From Spirometra erinaceieuropaei (Eukaryota > Platyhelminthes > Cestoda > Diphyllobothriidea > Diphyllobothriidae), in assembly GCA_902702965.1 (NCBI GenBank), contig CACRXP010000155.1:1022589-1086588 (forward strand): a stretch of 64,000 bases of DNA. Reading direction: 5' to 3'. Below are positions 11,623 to 24,239 of this stretch, piece after piece. The position numbers and the translations under genes were made by a program. Position 1 is the first letter of the stretch; every line of letters begins with the position of its first letter. The notes under the pieces are model-generated. The model did no database searches. It was not told the origin of the DNA and worked only from the letters and a program-made list of their open reading frames with translations.

Positions 11623-13403
11623 CTGTAGGGAGTGGAAAGGAGGGTCGGACTATGCTAGCGGATGGGAACACAGTTTTAGTTAAACTGACTTCAAAAAGTG
11701 ATGAATGACAAAGACATGCTAAAAGTTTCTTCTTGCAGACCAGCTGTGTGTCCTCCGTTAGCATCCTCTCAGCAGACAAAGCATATTAAGAGTAGACGAA
11801 AGCATGAGCTACCTACTTCTATGAGGAATTGTTGGCTGTTAAGACCACAACGACCACTATTGCTACCTAAGTTTAGTTAGTAGTACTCTGGTTAAGGTGA
11901 CCCAAACCCCAAACCCCTTTTTAGCTTCCAAGCAGTCATTTTGTGGTCTGCCTTTATGTTGATTCGTACGCTCTTCCTCCTACACATTACAACTCTGGTA
12001 TAATGCCTGTTTTCTTAAATAGAAAAAAGTAGTATCTACATATTTAAACGCAGGAGATCGGTCACACACGTCAGTGATGAGGTAGTTGGGTTGGGCGCAA
12101 TAACTGGCGCAGCGTGAAACATTCCATCCACATGTGTCACAAGCACAGTCAAGGGCTCACGCCGACTAAACACATTTTGGCCAACGCATGCCATGAGTCA
12201 ATGTCGGCACAGACATTCTCGGCTCAGCGCAGCCAACCCGAAGTTTCAACTGACATGTCATGCAAACAGTAGAAGACCATGGCGTCCAGAACACTCCCTC
12301 TAAAGGAGATCGCATATTATAAGGGCGAAGGGCGAGAGAGAACAAAGACACAGGCGACTGGGATGACTATTGTCTTTCCACGACCGCTATGGTCGACCAG
12401 CCAGATCTCGATCCTATGTCTGAAGGACCCAGATGAGCATCGGTAAAACCTCCTGCCATCTACCCACTACCTCACGTCCGGTCGGTTGCAAGCACTTCGC
12501 ACCGAAGTGGTGTTCAGCGGCCAATATTGATTGCAGGCTGGAATACAGATCGCTCTACTGCATCTTAGAGCAAAACCCTAGAAGCGGTAAAGGTGCACAG
12601 ATGAAGTGGCCAGCGCACTGTCAGTGCTTTTGCAGAAAGAAAACTCGTAGTGATCGATTATCACAGTGTGAAATATTGTGCGTGTGAAGTTTGAAACTGC
12701 TAATCACGCCAAAGACGGTTCCGCCTCAGGTATCGCTAGTAGTCCCAAATAAACAAGTCAGAAGCAGCTAATAGTCCAGATTGCGGTTGCATTGCACCTC
12801 CGAGACTTCATAGGTTAAAATCTAATCTGAATTATTCAGGCATCGAAGCGGAATCACCACAACTTCTGTGCTATGTAGCCAGTCATCAGGTTACCCACTG
12901 ACGAGGAAGTAATCGCTGACAGAAATAAATGACCCCATTTCTGATAAAGAATAAGCCATAAATGGAAGTGAGCCACACCCAACTCCCAAATCACACAGAC
13001 TGTACTAGTCTCTCGAAGTAAACTCTTACGAAGAAAGGTGATAACACATTGTACACACCCCAGAGGGGCCGGATCAAGTGGCAGACAGAGACAACAAGTC
13101 ACTTGTATGGCAAGGACAGACAAAACACCACGGTCACAATGTACCGCGAGTGCATTGGAGACAATTCAGCCTGGAGGGCTGTGGGCCGCATTGCACAACA
13201 GTCTGGGTGTCGCAAGCGACGGTGCCCACTCAGTGCCCCACGGGGCGGGTGCGGCATCGGCGACTTGTGAGTGGGTTAGTTTATCATAAAGCCCACCTTG
13301 CTCCGGCGGCAAGACAATGTCATGACGACCGGGGCTGAGCGCGGACACATTGGCTCGTCTACGCGTGCTACACACAACCCTCAGCACCTGCATGAGAACG
13401 CAC
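11623..13403 (-). other. Intron, nothing recognised
   Basis: 1.8 kb with only short chance frames. No known repeat of this window was seen. Confidence 0.7.
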
Positions 13404-13943
13404 CTCATCCTCCTTGCCCTGCTCAGACATGGCGTAGAAAGCATCCGTCTGGAGGCCAGAAATCTTCTGCTGGATGACATCACTGTAACGACGGACGGCC
13501 TGGTAGAGGGGCATGTTGGACGGAATACGATGCCCATTCACGTAGAAGACGGGAGTCAGCCGACTGTCCAAGTCGGCGGGAGCAAAAATGTGCTGGTGTG
13601 TGCTGCTGCCACCGCCGCCACCGCCACGGTAGTGATGATGATGGTGGTGGTGAGAGCCAGCGTGCTGCTGCTGCTGGGACTGATGCTGGCTTTTACCGCA
13701 CTTGGAGGAATGTGAGGTCGCCTGGTGTAGCTTCAGTGAAGAGTGATCACTCTTGGTAGGGGCGCGACTGTTGGGAGCAGAGGCTGTGCTGGTAGGCAGC
13801 AGTGAACGGTGTCGCCAGGCGGCAGTTGCGGATGTGAAGGACGACGAGGAGGAGGGAACGGTGGCGGCGGCGGAGGAGGAGGAGAACTGGAGCATACCAA
13901 AGGCCGCTAACAGGGACATGCTTTTCGGACGACTAGTAGAGGC
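13404..13943 (-). CDS. TRIP12: TRIP12-like exon with the conserved YNM-type motif
   Basis: 180 codons, phase 0. The acceptor ends atttctctgtttcag and the donor is gtgcgt. The conserved core is LTPVFYVNGHRIPSNMPLYQ then AVRRYSD, matching human [24 protein letters not shown]. N-terminal to it are Ser/Ala, Gln and His runs (HHHHHHH) and a GGGGG stretch, all encoded by near-perfect triplet repeats. These may vary between individuals. Confidence 0.93.
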
Positions 13944-14280
13944 CTGAAACAGAGAAATGATACACTGTGCAACGACACAAGTCTAACAGAAGTCCTACAA
14001 AACGCCTACGAACCGTTTGCCGAGAAGAGTGCAATGAGCCCAGTCGGCTTTCCATCGACGCTGGTATGCACGCTGCGCAAAAACACAGAGAAACACTCGT
14101 GTGGCGGCATCTGTTCACAAGTCTCGCTCTGTGATACTGGTGATCTGACTGTAAAACGGATTGAGCGGGCGGTCCGTTTGGTATTGGAGCTGCGGTCTAA
14201 CCTCTTGTCCTCGACTGTGAACACGCAAGGCAGATAATGAAAGAAGGTGTCGCGTAAGCCACTGATTAAAATCCTACTAT

Positions 14281-14475
14281 AGTTGACAGTTCGACCTTCG
14301 AGAAGGAAGATGCCCCCTGTGTGTCCCCCACAGCATTGAAGATGTCGGCAAGGTGACTTACGCGCGAATCAGTTTATACTGGTGATGGCAGACTTGCGCA
14401 GCATCTACCGCACCCTTTTCCATCTCATCCACCTGGGCCTGGTGCCAAGACAGAGTCAAGACGACCGGAGGCGGA
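14281..14475 (+). repeat. R1 family fragment (5' part)
   Basis: Shares gacagttcgacc, ggtgacttacgcgcg, agacttgcgcagcatctacc and ccaagacagagtcaagacgaccgga with the full copies at 2510 and 24240. Confidence 0.65.
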
Positions 14476-15002
14476 TTCGAACGCTGTGACTGACAGGGGG
14501 TGAACAGCCCGTCTGCGGCTGGCACACACGCACAAAGGACCAGTGTTTCAGACGAACCTGGCATCACCTGAGTGACAGTGCTATGGAGGTCACATCGCAA
14601 CTTGACTCGTCATCATGAAAAAGCGACCTGTCAGTTGGCAGCCTTCCATGCCACGGCTTTTAGCGCACCCTGATAGTTTAAAAGCACATCAGATTGTCTA
14701 TCGTGAGGAATGCGCACTGATTGCCGTGTGAGAGGAGGAGTTTCGCGCTTACAAGTGGCATCACGCGTATCTGGAAGAGGTATTCCTGCGGATGTGCTGC
14801 AATTTTTAAGAATTCCATGAGCGCAGTGCCAATAAGTGACTGAGGATTTTTCCTTCGCAGATCAATTTACTGAGATGACGAGAATGCACTTTCAGAAAGG
14901 CCACTGAAAGTGGCATAATACACGATGCAACGATGGACCAATTACGATGCATAGAAACGTGCGGACTGGGCGAAAGTCAAAAGCCGGCAGCGTACAATCA
15001 AT

Positions 15003-15232
15003 GGTTGAGGGGCGCTCACCGGTCATTTCTACGGAACTCGCTCGTTCCATTGTGCCTTATAGGCTCTCTCTCTCTCTCGAGCCCAACCAGCAGCCGCACA
15101 GCGGCACGACATAGACAGTATGTTCTTACCGACAAAGACAAGGGAGACTGGAATGGCCATTTCTGGCTTATTAGCCGTCGTCAGCCAGCCATACCCAACC
15201 CCGTACAATCAACTTCCAGGGCTGTGTGGGTA
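15003..15232 (-). mobile_element. tRNA-derived SINE fragment, inverted
   Basis: The head (gctcaccggtcatttctacggaactcgctcgttcc) and body (accgacaaagacaagggagactggaatggccatttctgg) match the copy at 60850-61110 in the same orientation. A ctctct run and an unrelated insert separate them. The tRNA-like core is missing. Confidence 0.65.
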
Positions 15233-15699
15233 TTTATGCGAAAACTGTCGCAACCACCGATGATGGTAGTTTGCCGTTGGGGTATATCAGAAGAGCCGCC
15301 ACTCTTAATTACGCCTCAAATCCCGATTCCGTCTTTCAAACAATGCTTAATTGGGTGCCTCGGCGCCCAGGACAAACCGCCCGAATGAGCTCTTCGAGGT
15401 GAATGAGTAAGAAAGTTACATAAAGACGATCGTTAGATGTGAATCTTCTAAATCTTCGGTAATTCGGTGGCTCAAGTGGCGTTAGGTTTCTCATAGAAGC
15501 AAAGTCTGATTACATACGCCGTTATGCAACCTTATCGAACGAATTCAATTTTTGGTGTGAGGCCTGCAAAGACGTCATTTGTTTATCCTTCTAAGGCTTC
15601 TCGGGTTTCATACGTTCCAATAAATGGTGAAAAGTAGTCAAAACTGTACGTGCGCGGCTCCTCATGCACAAGCAGAGCCAACGAGACCGCCAAACTAAC

Positions 15700-16518
15700 C
15701 TGCAACACACACTTGTCCGTGCTGTTGTTGCTGGTGTCGAAAGCAGCACGCCGAAGAATACCACTGGAAGGCCGAACTCCAGCAGCTGCCTTTGCTGAAC
15801 CAACACCGCCGCCTGATTTGCCCTCCAAGGCGCTTGATTGACGCTTTTCGGGGACTGACTTCGGCACACCACCAGTGACTTCCCCCGCAGTCGCGTTAGC
15901 CGGATTGGTGTAGACGAAGGTGCCGCTGTCACAGGGCTTTTGACCAGGCGAAGGCACGGTCTTCTGGTGGCGCAGACTACGAAGACTGACAGCCGTAGAC
16001 GCTTCCGCAGATTCCGCAGGATGCGCTTGGAGGTCCGGGTAGACAGTTGCGGTCGGGGGTCGATGTGAATGTTCCCTATCGGACTGACGTAAGGAGTAGG
16101 TGATCTGACGCTTCCGTACAGCGCCACCTTCGTGCTTCTGTATAGATTTAGCCTGGCCGTGATGCGCGACGTGGAGCAGAGAAGAGCTCGGCTCTGGCCG
16201 CCTTGCAGAGGACGCTTCCTCCTCCTCCTCCTCGTCCTCCGCCAGATCACCGATTATTGTGGAACTGCGAGAGTCACAGTCGGAGTCGGAAACATCTATG
16301 GGTTGGTCACTATTACCTGACGCTTCCTGGTGGCGCGGCCGTCGAGAGGGAGTTCCATGCTTCTGCAGGAAGGTCATCGGATGCAGTGGGGTGGTGGCGA
16401 CGGTAGGACTGCTTGAGGAAAGATCAGCGGTCACTTCGGAGCCCCGAACACCAGAGGAGGAACAGGAGGAGACCAATGAGGCGAGGAATATTCTCTGCGT
16501 CAGGAGGTGCTTCAAACT
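15700..16518 (-). CDS. TRIP12: TRIP12-like exon: long acidic low-complexity linker
   Basis: 273 codons, phase 0. The acceptor ends tattttccccgcctgccag and the donor is gttagt. The first residues, SLKHLLTQRIF, continue the previous exon's NALVTVR and together resemble human DPLALVQAIERYLVVRG. An acidic stretch follows (DVSDSDCDSRSS, then DLAEDEEEEEE), comparable with the EDDEDSDDDGSDEE segment of human TRIP12. The rest is Ser/Pro/Arg-rich and not conserved. The start is chosen from the acceptor and the phase match; the open frame continues upstream into a foldback repeat. Confidence 0.8.
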
Positions 16519-17727
16519 CTGGCAGGCGGGGAAAATACGCGACATGAGAACCATAAATATACTCAGTTATGCCTTGTTGAATTTCCGAGGAAACTAATGA
16601 GCGAAACAGACCTTTTCAGGCTCGGCCCAAAGTTTGATATGAATATTTGAGCTGAAATCCATCAGCTGCTGCGGAATAACCGCCTAATATTCGCAAACCG
16701 CCAACAGGCAGCCAGTAGTATAGAATTGTGTTGTTAGTACGGCAAATCATTGCACAATTCTATACTACTGACTGCCTGTTGGCGGTTTGTGAATATTAAG
16801 CGGTTAGTCCGCTCAGCTCAAATATTCATATCAAACTTCGGACCGTGCCTGAAAAGGTCTGTTTCGGAAGAGTTAATCCAAGTTCGCGTATTACTTTCCT
16901 CGGAGATTAAACAAGGCAAGTTGAAACTGGAGTTCATATATCAGAAAACACACGAGGAAAGCTGGGGGACCCACTTACGAGCCGAACCCCTCGCAGCTGC
17001 GTCAGGCAGCGGCATAAGATCGGCGAAACACGCGTGTCTGGGCTTTAAGCTAATACCTGTGTTGTTAGTACAGTAATTCATTACACAATTATATACTCAG
17101 TTATCTTAAGTGATGAATCAGAGAAACTAAGGCTAATTTAATAGTGGACTGGCCAATGATAATTTGCGCGGAAAAGCAGTTTGGGAATGGAGAGCCGGCA
17201 TCAGCGGCTTTTTTGACAACATTGGCCCAGAATGGCGGGGGGGGGGGGCAGTTAGGTGCAACGCAATACATGCATTTTGCATGAAACGGGTATCGTAAAT
17301 CGACTAGCGTAGAGGTCGACTGTAAGGTCGATCCATATGAAAGGCATAAACTGTTGGCGACAACCTCTATTACCTGGAATAAAGACCTTCAGTCCCTTTG
17401 GGTGTCGACTAGAGTCATAAGCACTATCAAAAATGATAAACCGCGTTTGTGCACGTGGGTTTCCAAGAGGAGCACACCCCCGCTATTTCCACTCATGCAA
17501 AAGATGCTGGAATCAAGGCCTGCATATACGTCAGACGCTTCGCATCTTAGATACTTGCTGCATGGTACGTGGAGAAACGCAATTGTTTTATCAAAACCGT
17601 TTAGACGGGCGTTCAAAAGAAGGGTGGTAGCGACAGGTACCACCGACGAATGATGGACAAGAGTGTGTTTTCGGCTCGCTGGCCAGCAAGAAAAGGAAAC
17701 TTTTCACAATAACCACTAGTGACTAAC
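16519..17727 (-). other. Intron carrying the R3 foldback
   Basis: Besides the foldback it holds a run of G (about 17228-17238) and otherwise unrecognised sequence. Confidence 0.7.
16580..17110. mobile_element. R3 family foldback element
   Basis: 16582-16730 and 16750-16905 are inverted copies (cgccaacaggcag...agtatagaattgtg against cacaattctatactact...ctgcctgttggcg) around a short centre. They are followed by the R3 unit ggggacccacttacgagccgaac...gcgaaacacgcgtgtctgggc (16965-17070), which recurs at 31715 and 32068. No coding capacity. Confidence 0.65.
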
Positions 17728-18243
17728 CCGTACGGTGACCAGAGCATTAACGTGCAGGGGGATGGATGAGGGTGGAGTTTCCCAAACAGTGCCCTTAACA
17801 AGCGCCTCGGTCACGCTGTCTGCAGACTCGGAGACAGCCGACCTGGAGGAGTGAGCCTTGCTGCTGCTGCTGTTGTTGTTGTTGACGGTAGCGGGCGAAA
17901 CACAGTTTGATGGGTTCGAACGGCAATAAACAAGTTCCAATTTCAGAAAGCCGGGCACGAAGGAGGACCAACGACGAATGGGGTGCCGATCGCGCTGATT
18001 GCTGGTTGTTCTACTGACTGATTTGGAGGCCGCGGTGGATTTAAGGGTCCGCCGATTCCTGTGGGCGCCGCCGCCGCCGCCGGACATCTCATGGTCACCG
18101 GACCGGGAATCGTAGTTCTGTTGGCTGCCGCCTGTGAAAAAAGACTTCATTCGCGAAATAGCCTCCTCAGACTGCGGTGAGGAGGATTCCGCGCTGGGTG
18201 TCAGTGGTGAGAGCGAGGGTCCAGTTAGAACTTGAAAATGCTC
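17728..18243 (-). CDS. TRIP12: TRIP12-like exon after the middle domain
   Basis: 172 codons, phase 0. The acceptor ends cgttctctttttag and the donor is gttagt. It starts EHFQVLTGPSLSPLTP, which continues the previous exon's CLLIYLHQQ exactly as human CLSQMEQFPVKVHDF does. GGGGG, then DRHPIRRWSSFV, then FLKLELVY follow, then a short Asn run and Ser-rich sequence, ending PLHVNALVTVR. The last block pairs with the next exon to rebuild the conserved helix DPLALVQAIERYL of the family. Confidence 0.88.
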
Positions 18244-18944
18244 CTAAAAAGAGAACGTTCGTAACAGCAAAGCAGGGTTGGCTGTAAGGAGGCAGCTGAT
18301 TAACAGGATTAAAGTCTGCAAAAGAGGCCTTAGTTGACTTGCTTGGCTATGGAGAATGCAAAGTCCCCGACATGTACATACAGGTCGAACACTCCGAATA
18401 ACCAGCGTTCACATTTTAACTTGTCTCAGACAATTGGACAGGTCTCATTGCGTGCCGATTGGCTTATCACCAGATCATGGTAACAATAAAATGTGCCCAC
18501 CTGGGCGTCAATCAGCTGCCATCTCGAAAGTCCACCCACTGGTTGTGCATTCTAAGAAGCACACAGTTGACAACCGCACTTTCACACGAAGAGATCAAAA
18601 TTTCTATTGGAACCACAAAAGGCATACAAACAGAGTGCTTGCAATGGTAAACTTTTGTCATTACTAGTTTACTAATAGCACATGACAGATGATCTCGTCT
18701 GTAATATCAGAAATAAGAAACGTTGCTTAAAGCAGAACAGAAACAGAGAAGACTCCCACCGCCATTGGAAAGGTTGAGAAGAGGGATTCAAACAGAGGGC
18801 TCTCGACTCCCGCCCGAGGTTTGCTGTGTGCTACAGTAGTTGGTACCCCCTAAAGCCTGCTTCGAATGTCTAATTCGGCATTAGTTTGACTGAAAGGCTG
18901 TCGGGCATAAGAGGGTTGTGCTTTGAGCTACCAATAACAGGCAA

Positions 18945-19124
18945 CAGTTGCTACGGTCAAAACGGACACGTCGTAAAAGTCGGAACAGAGGTGTATTTAA
19001 AAGCCCACAACCTGGCGTGTCCAGAATATTACGGCACTCTGTTGCTCTAACTTACGTAATTCGTCCTAATCGGACACCTATTTCATAATTCAGGCCAACA
19101 TTTCATGAGGCCAGTCAGTGACTG
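18945..19124. mobile_element. Half of a palindromic MITE (right end)
   Basis: Matches the right arm of the copy ending at 31385: agcccacaacctggcgtgtccagaatatta..., tcctaatcggacacc..., gccaacatttcatgaggccagtcagtgactg. The left arm is absent. Confidence 0.6.
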
Positions 19125-19503
19125 TGGTTTTATGTGAGAGGTCAGGCTAGGCGCTTCGCGTCTTTATAAAACGAAAAATCGCAAGTTTTTAAACGCAATC
19201 TATCAAAATACGCGCAGTTATAAAAAGGAACGTACTTTTTCACACCACTTAGCAAACGATCTCACTCTGGTGAAAAGCACTTAGTACTTAAATAAATCTT
19301 GTCGCAGCTTTCAGTGCGGAGACATGTTTTGATGGCCGAGGATCAAAATCTACGAAGCTGCATTAAAGCCAGCCCAGAAACCCGAAAACTACACAAAATA
19401 CACCCAGTAGGGGTCGCGTACGAAAGATGGGATACATACTGACGTCCGCGGCGGATACGTGAAACGCAAAAAAACAAGGCGTTACAAAAAGGCGTGACCC
19501 CAA

Positions 19504-19565
19504 NNNNNNNNNNNNNNNNNNNNNNNNNNNNNNNNNNNNNNNNNNNNNNNNNNNNNNNNNNNNNN
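19504..19565. other. Assembly gap (N)
   Basis: 62 unspecified bases. The open frame spanning it is an artefact. Confidence 0.99.
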
Positions 19566-20390
19566 TGCTTTTTACGGTTCGACGTCGACGGGCGAGGTGA
19601 GACAGAGAGACGAACCTGCCGCGCAGAGAGGACGCCTGGCTTGGACTAACCAACAGAAATTAGGAATCTCGCCCAAAGCTGGACGCCATCAGTTAGGGCG
19701 CAGTATCTTTGCGAGGAGGCTACCGCAATTGCTACCATAAGGTCCCCTCCCTGGTTGTATGAGATTCAAAATTCCCGGAGACGTTCTCAAGAATGCGCCA
19801 GAAGAATTAAAATTGCTGACGAACTGCTAACAAACGCAGCGCGTGGGTGGATTCAAAAACAGAAAGCTTGGATGACTGACGACAGATATGATTGGCAAGA
19901 AAAATAAATATGCATGCAGGTTATCGTCATAACCCATGACTGCTTCAATAATCAACTCCGAGTTTGGATTAAGTGGGAGAATGCAATAGAACACTGACGT
20001 TCCTGAAAGTTACATGCAAGTTGACACACTCGCAACCAGTCGAAATCAGTGTACTAATAAAAATGTAAGCATGGGTTTTAACAATCGATTTCTCGTGGTT
20101 ATGCGACAAAAGGTGAATTCTCTGGCCGGAACTGAAGATCAAAATGGGCGAGTACATTACTACCCACCAATAGGGGCAGATCAGTGGACGCCTACGTACA
20201 TTCAAGTGGGCGGGAATTTTTATGCAAAAACGAGTTACATAAAACCGATGCCTGAATTTCATGAAGGGCATAGCAAGCGCAGGATGCACGATATATCCGA
20301 CGAGTCTCAAATGAATGGTACTGATAGGATAAAACAAGAATCGGTCTGTTCTCATCGAAGAATTCGCACGCCATCTTAACGGCCTTTATT

Positions 20391-22795
20391 GAGAATCGTA
20401 GATAAAAAAGCTCTGGTTGTTTCGGCTCGATCGGGTGTTCGATCATCGCGAAAAACGAACTGAAGCACAGCAATCACTGACACATGGAGCTGCTAGCGAT
20501 AAGGCGGGCTCGTGATACGTCCAACTCACTTTCTCCCTTCCCCCCAAAAACTGCGGTGTTCCAAGACAAATACACAACACGAGACGATCGACAAAGCTAA
20601 ACAGCCCGTCTACGCGGGCCACACACGTGCGCTAGGCGTCATGCAGGTTGGGATCCAGGCCTCATTGAGGTCGGCGTCATAACGGTCACTCTGGAACGGA
20701 GCCGTCGCAGTCTGACCCTCAGTACTGGGTAAAATCGAGTTGTCGGGGCCGACAGCAAGGTCTCAGGCAACGGGTGGCAGCGTACCTGACTTACTATAGT
20801 GAGAAATGGACTGAATTCCCACGTACAGGCCCCTCTCTCTCCCATGCCCCGAGCCAGTCGAGTGAAAGCTCCCGTCTACAGTGTGTGCCACGTGAATGCA
20901 TGACAGTAGGCGAGGCCTCACTGCAGTCCGATGAGCGCGTGTCATTAGAGGGTGTAACCTCGGTGTTGGCTCAGGGTACCTGCGACACGCGCGTTCGGTG
21001 AGTGAAGGGGGCTCTGGCTTCACTCGAAAATGTCCGGCACGCATTACGCCCATGAACGTCCAAGTTCTACAATTACTGATTCAGTATAACAACAACAACA
21101 ACAGCCAGTGAGGCTTCTTTGATCCAAAGTCGTATTTGGAAGGTATAGTAGGAGGAATGTACAGTAGATGTGCCAACTCATGAAATGTGAGCCGAAATTC
21201 TGAAATGCGCTTTCGACTCAGCTTGTAATATTAACCACCGTGCAGCACCGTCCCAAGATAATTCGGTTACTTCAGAATGCCGGCTTCCGAACGAATTCCT
21301 TTCCAGCCGCCTACAAAAGCTGCGTTTTGCAAAAACGACTACTTAAATAGTATGAATTTTTCTAATTGAGTCCCATTGACCCAATTAACTAAAACATATT
21401 TCATGGAAAACATACACAAAATATTCGTTCTTTCACTCATTTGGTAGAAAATTACGTATTTTTTCAAATTTCATACTTGAAGACAGGGGATATTTCGTTT
21501 TTAAAAAGCTTCTAATTCTGAGATTTTTCTAAGACCGTGAAATGCCCGTTTATAAAACATCGTGACTGCATTTAGTAATGTTGCTTGTAAACTGAACAAT
21601 ATGGCTCAAATCCCCTGCTAAATTTTATGGACTCCATATGGCCTCCTTTTAATGGGGTATAGACATACATGAATCCCCGCACACTAAAAATGCACAGCTT
21701 TCAGTTTGAAAATCTTGAATGCAAGTATAATAGCAGGTCGGGCTCAAAATTATTCAGGAATTGGAAGTTTTTGAGACAGAATTACACCCTTCTTTCAAGC
21801 ATAACATTTGAAGACGACGCAATTTTTTACCAAATGAGTAAATTAATGAATATTTCATGCACGATTTTTATTAAATATATTTGAATGAATAAGGGCTTCG
21901 AAAATCAATGAGAAAAATCCACACTATATAAGAAGTTCTCTTATCCAGTGCCGTTTTTGTAGGCGACCGGAAAGTCTGTTCAAAAGCCGGCACCCTGAAG
22001 TAACTGAATTATCTTGGGACAATGCTGCACGGTGATTAGTATTACAAGTCAAGTCGATAGTGCATTTCAGAATTTCGATTAACATTTCATGAGTTAACAC
22101 TGTACATTCCTCCTACTATACCTTCCAAATACAACTTTGGATCATGGGAGCCTAACTGGTTGTTGCTGATGTTATGCTGGATCAGTAATTGTAGGACTTG
22201 GACGTTCATGGGCTAATGTGTGTCGGACATTTTCGAGTGGACCCAGAGCCCCCTTCACTCCCCGAACGCGCGTGTGTCGCATGTACTCTGAGCCAACATC
22301 GAGGTTATACCGGCTATCGGACTGCAGTGAGACCTCGCTTGTGGTACACTGTACACGGAAGCTTTCACTCAACGTTGGTTGACGGGTTCAGCATGGGGGA
22401 GCGACGGGCCTGTACGTGGGAATTCAGTCCATTTCCCACTATGGTAAGTCAGGTGCGTTGCCACCTGCTGTCTGCTGTCTGCCCGACAATTCGATCTTGC
22501 CCAGGACTGAGGGTCAGACTGCGTTGGCTCCCTTCTAGTGTGACCGTTATGACGCTGGCCTCAATGAGGCCTGGACCCCAACCTGAATGACACCTAGCGT
22601 GCATGGATTCAGAGACAAGGTCGTGTGTGGCTCGCGTAGACGGGTTGTTTAGCCCTGTCGATCGTCAGGAGTTTTGATTTTCTATTGGAACACCGCAGTC
22701 ATGGGGGGAAGAGAGAGTGAGTTGTACGTATCACGACTCCGCCTTATCGCTAGCAGCTCCAGAGTTTTTATCTACGATTTTTCGCGTCGGAAGCG
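20391..22795. repeat. 2.4-kb imperfect inverted repeat with a MITE at its centre
   Basis: The arms 20391-21161 and 22103-22795 are reverse complements with scattered mismatches. For example ggaaggtatagtaggaggaatg abuts the MITE on the left, and its exact complement abuts it on the right. Further out, acttggacgttcatggg, gggaattcagtccatttc, gaggcctgga and cttatcgctagcagctcc all recur in mirror order. The palindromic MITE 21162-22102 fills the middle, so the whole block is one nested palindrome. The left arm has an extra stretch of about 80 bp near 20410-20490. Arm divergence argues against an assembly artefact. Confidence 0.85.
21162..22102. mobile_element. Palindromic MITE, copy 2 (complete, 941 bp)
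   Basis: Bounded by TA on both sides (21160-21161 and 22103-22104). The left end is CAGTAGATGTGCCAACTCAT followed by GAAATG, close to the Tc1-like terminus at 56274 (CAGTACCTGTGCTAACTCAT, GAAATG). The right end is its degenerate complement. The halves are mirror images throughout, with no open frame of note. Confidence 0.85.
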
Positions 22796-22850
22796 CATTT
22801 CAGAATTTCAGCTCACATTTCATGAGTTGGCACACCTAATGTAAATTTGT
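22796..22850. mobile_element. MITE terminal fragment
   Basis: gcgcatttcagaatttcagctcacatttcatgagttggcacacct matches the right terminus of the palindromic MITE family. Only the end is present, directly outside the large palindrome. Confidence 0.55.
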
Positions 22851-24239
22851 GAACTGCAGGGTTAGAATATCAGTCCCAGCCATACTGGCGGAAGAGCATC
22901 CGCCCTCAAACCTGTTAGCCCGGATTCCTTCTACGTACGATGAGGGGTACTGCTTGGAAGACACTGATGGATTGACTAAAATGGCTACTGCTGTGAGCAA
23001 ACTTTTAAACCACCAATGATGTACGAATATACAGACATGCAAATGGGGAGGACCAGTAAACTGTGCCGCTTTTGATGGGACAGCTGAACATAAATCTGGG
23101 AGGTTTGAGCCGGTTGTCGCCATGTTTTCGATTAGAAGGAATTATAAAGTGACGTTTCAATGTTAGCTGTCTCACAACCTGACCATAAGATGGTTCAGTC
23201 ATAGCAAGATGCCCATGTTTGAATACATTGCACTTCGACTGCCGGCAAACCCATACTTGGCGAAAAAATGGTCATCTACTAAGAATGCATTTTCCAGTGG
23301 TTTACGATGTCTTCCCGAGTTTAGATTTATTTTGTATAGAACGCACAAAATATGTTATATTTACTGCGCAGGAAATTTTTCTATTCTACATTTTACATTC
23401 GAGGTGAAGGCAGTCTTAGTTTATTAATTCGCTAATAATTTCGAACACGACTTGCCTTTTTGAAAGTGCAGATATGGTGCTAGTTGGTAGGATATGTCAC
23501 GACCTCGAGTAATCTTTTGATCAAATAGATTTTTTAAATCTAAATTTTCATTTTCTTCGTGTTCACGGTTTGAAAAAGTCGTAGTGTTTTTGCGAAATTT
23601 ATGCAAGAAGACATTTATGCATACGTTTCCCACAGAACATATTGGACTTTATGAGGACATCAATATTTGGCGGAAAAAAGTACACATTACTTGGGTTATC
23701 ATTCATTGTCAAGCGTGATTTTTAAGATGGTAGAGATGGAACGCATCTCAAACCCTGTATCCTGGTCTGACTGGAATATTTTGATATTTTTCTGCGGACT
23801 AATGAATACTAAAATACTACCAAAGCAATCTTTTCCTAATTTTGGTTAAGTTTTCACGAAATCGGTCACTTGCTGCAAATGTAAGACATCGCGGCTTTCA
23901 AAATTCCAAACATAAATGGTCGGCGGAAACGAAGTTCACTGATTTTACCAAAGTCTTTATAACGTATTGTTTATTCATGCAGAGTTTTAGATTCAGAAAT
24001 ATGTTCACTGGATTTTAAGCGCAAACCCGTTTTTTATAAATGGTGGTTTAAAGGGGCCTTAACCTTGTTTATACTTGCATTAATCTAACCAGCTCGTTCA
24101 AACTTGTCTTGTGCGAACATGTTTTGCGTATACCGCTTGGCAAAAGTTACATAAATAGTACTTTAAATTCCAACTGTCATTATATGACAGCTTTTGCTTA
24201 CTACGCTTGTGGGTTTTCTTTTTGCATATCGAAAGCACA

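Larger units (their letters stand above)
13944..15699 (-). other. Intron with R1 and SINE fragments
   Basis: Holds an R1 fragment (14281-14475), a short dispersed module (14625-14740, also at 42880 and 46165) and an inverted SINE fragment (15003-15232). Confidence 0.7.

Noticed and set aside
19363..19653. 96-codon frame on the minus strand
   Set aside because: Spans the N gap at 19504-19565; the remaining parts look random.
20014..20379. 121-codon plus-strand frame
   Set aside because: No similarity recognised, an equally long frame on the other strand, and it lies at the edge of the large palindrome.
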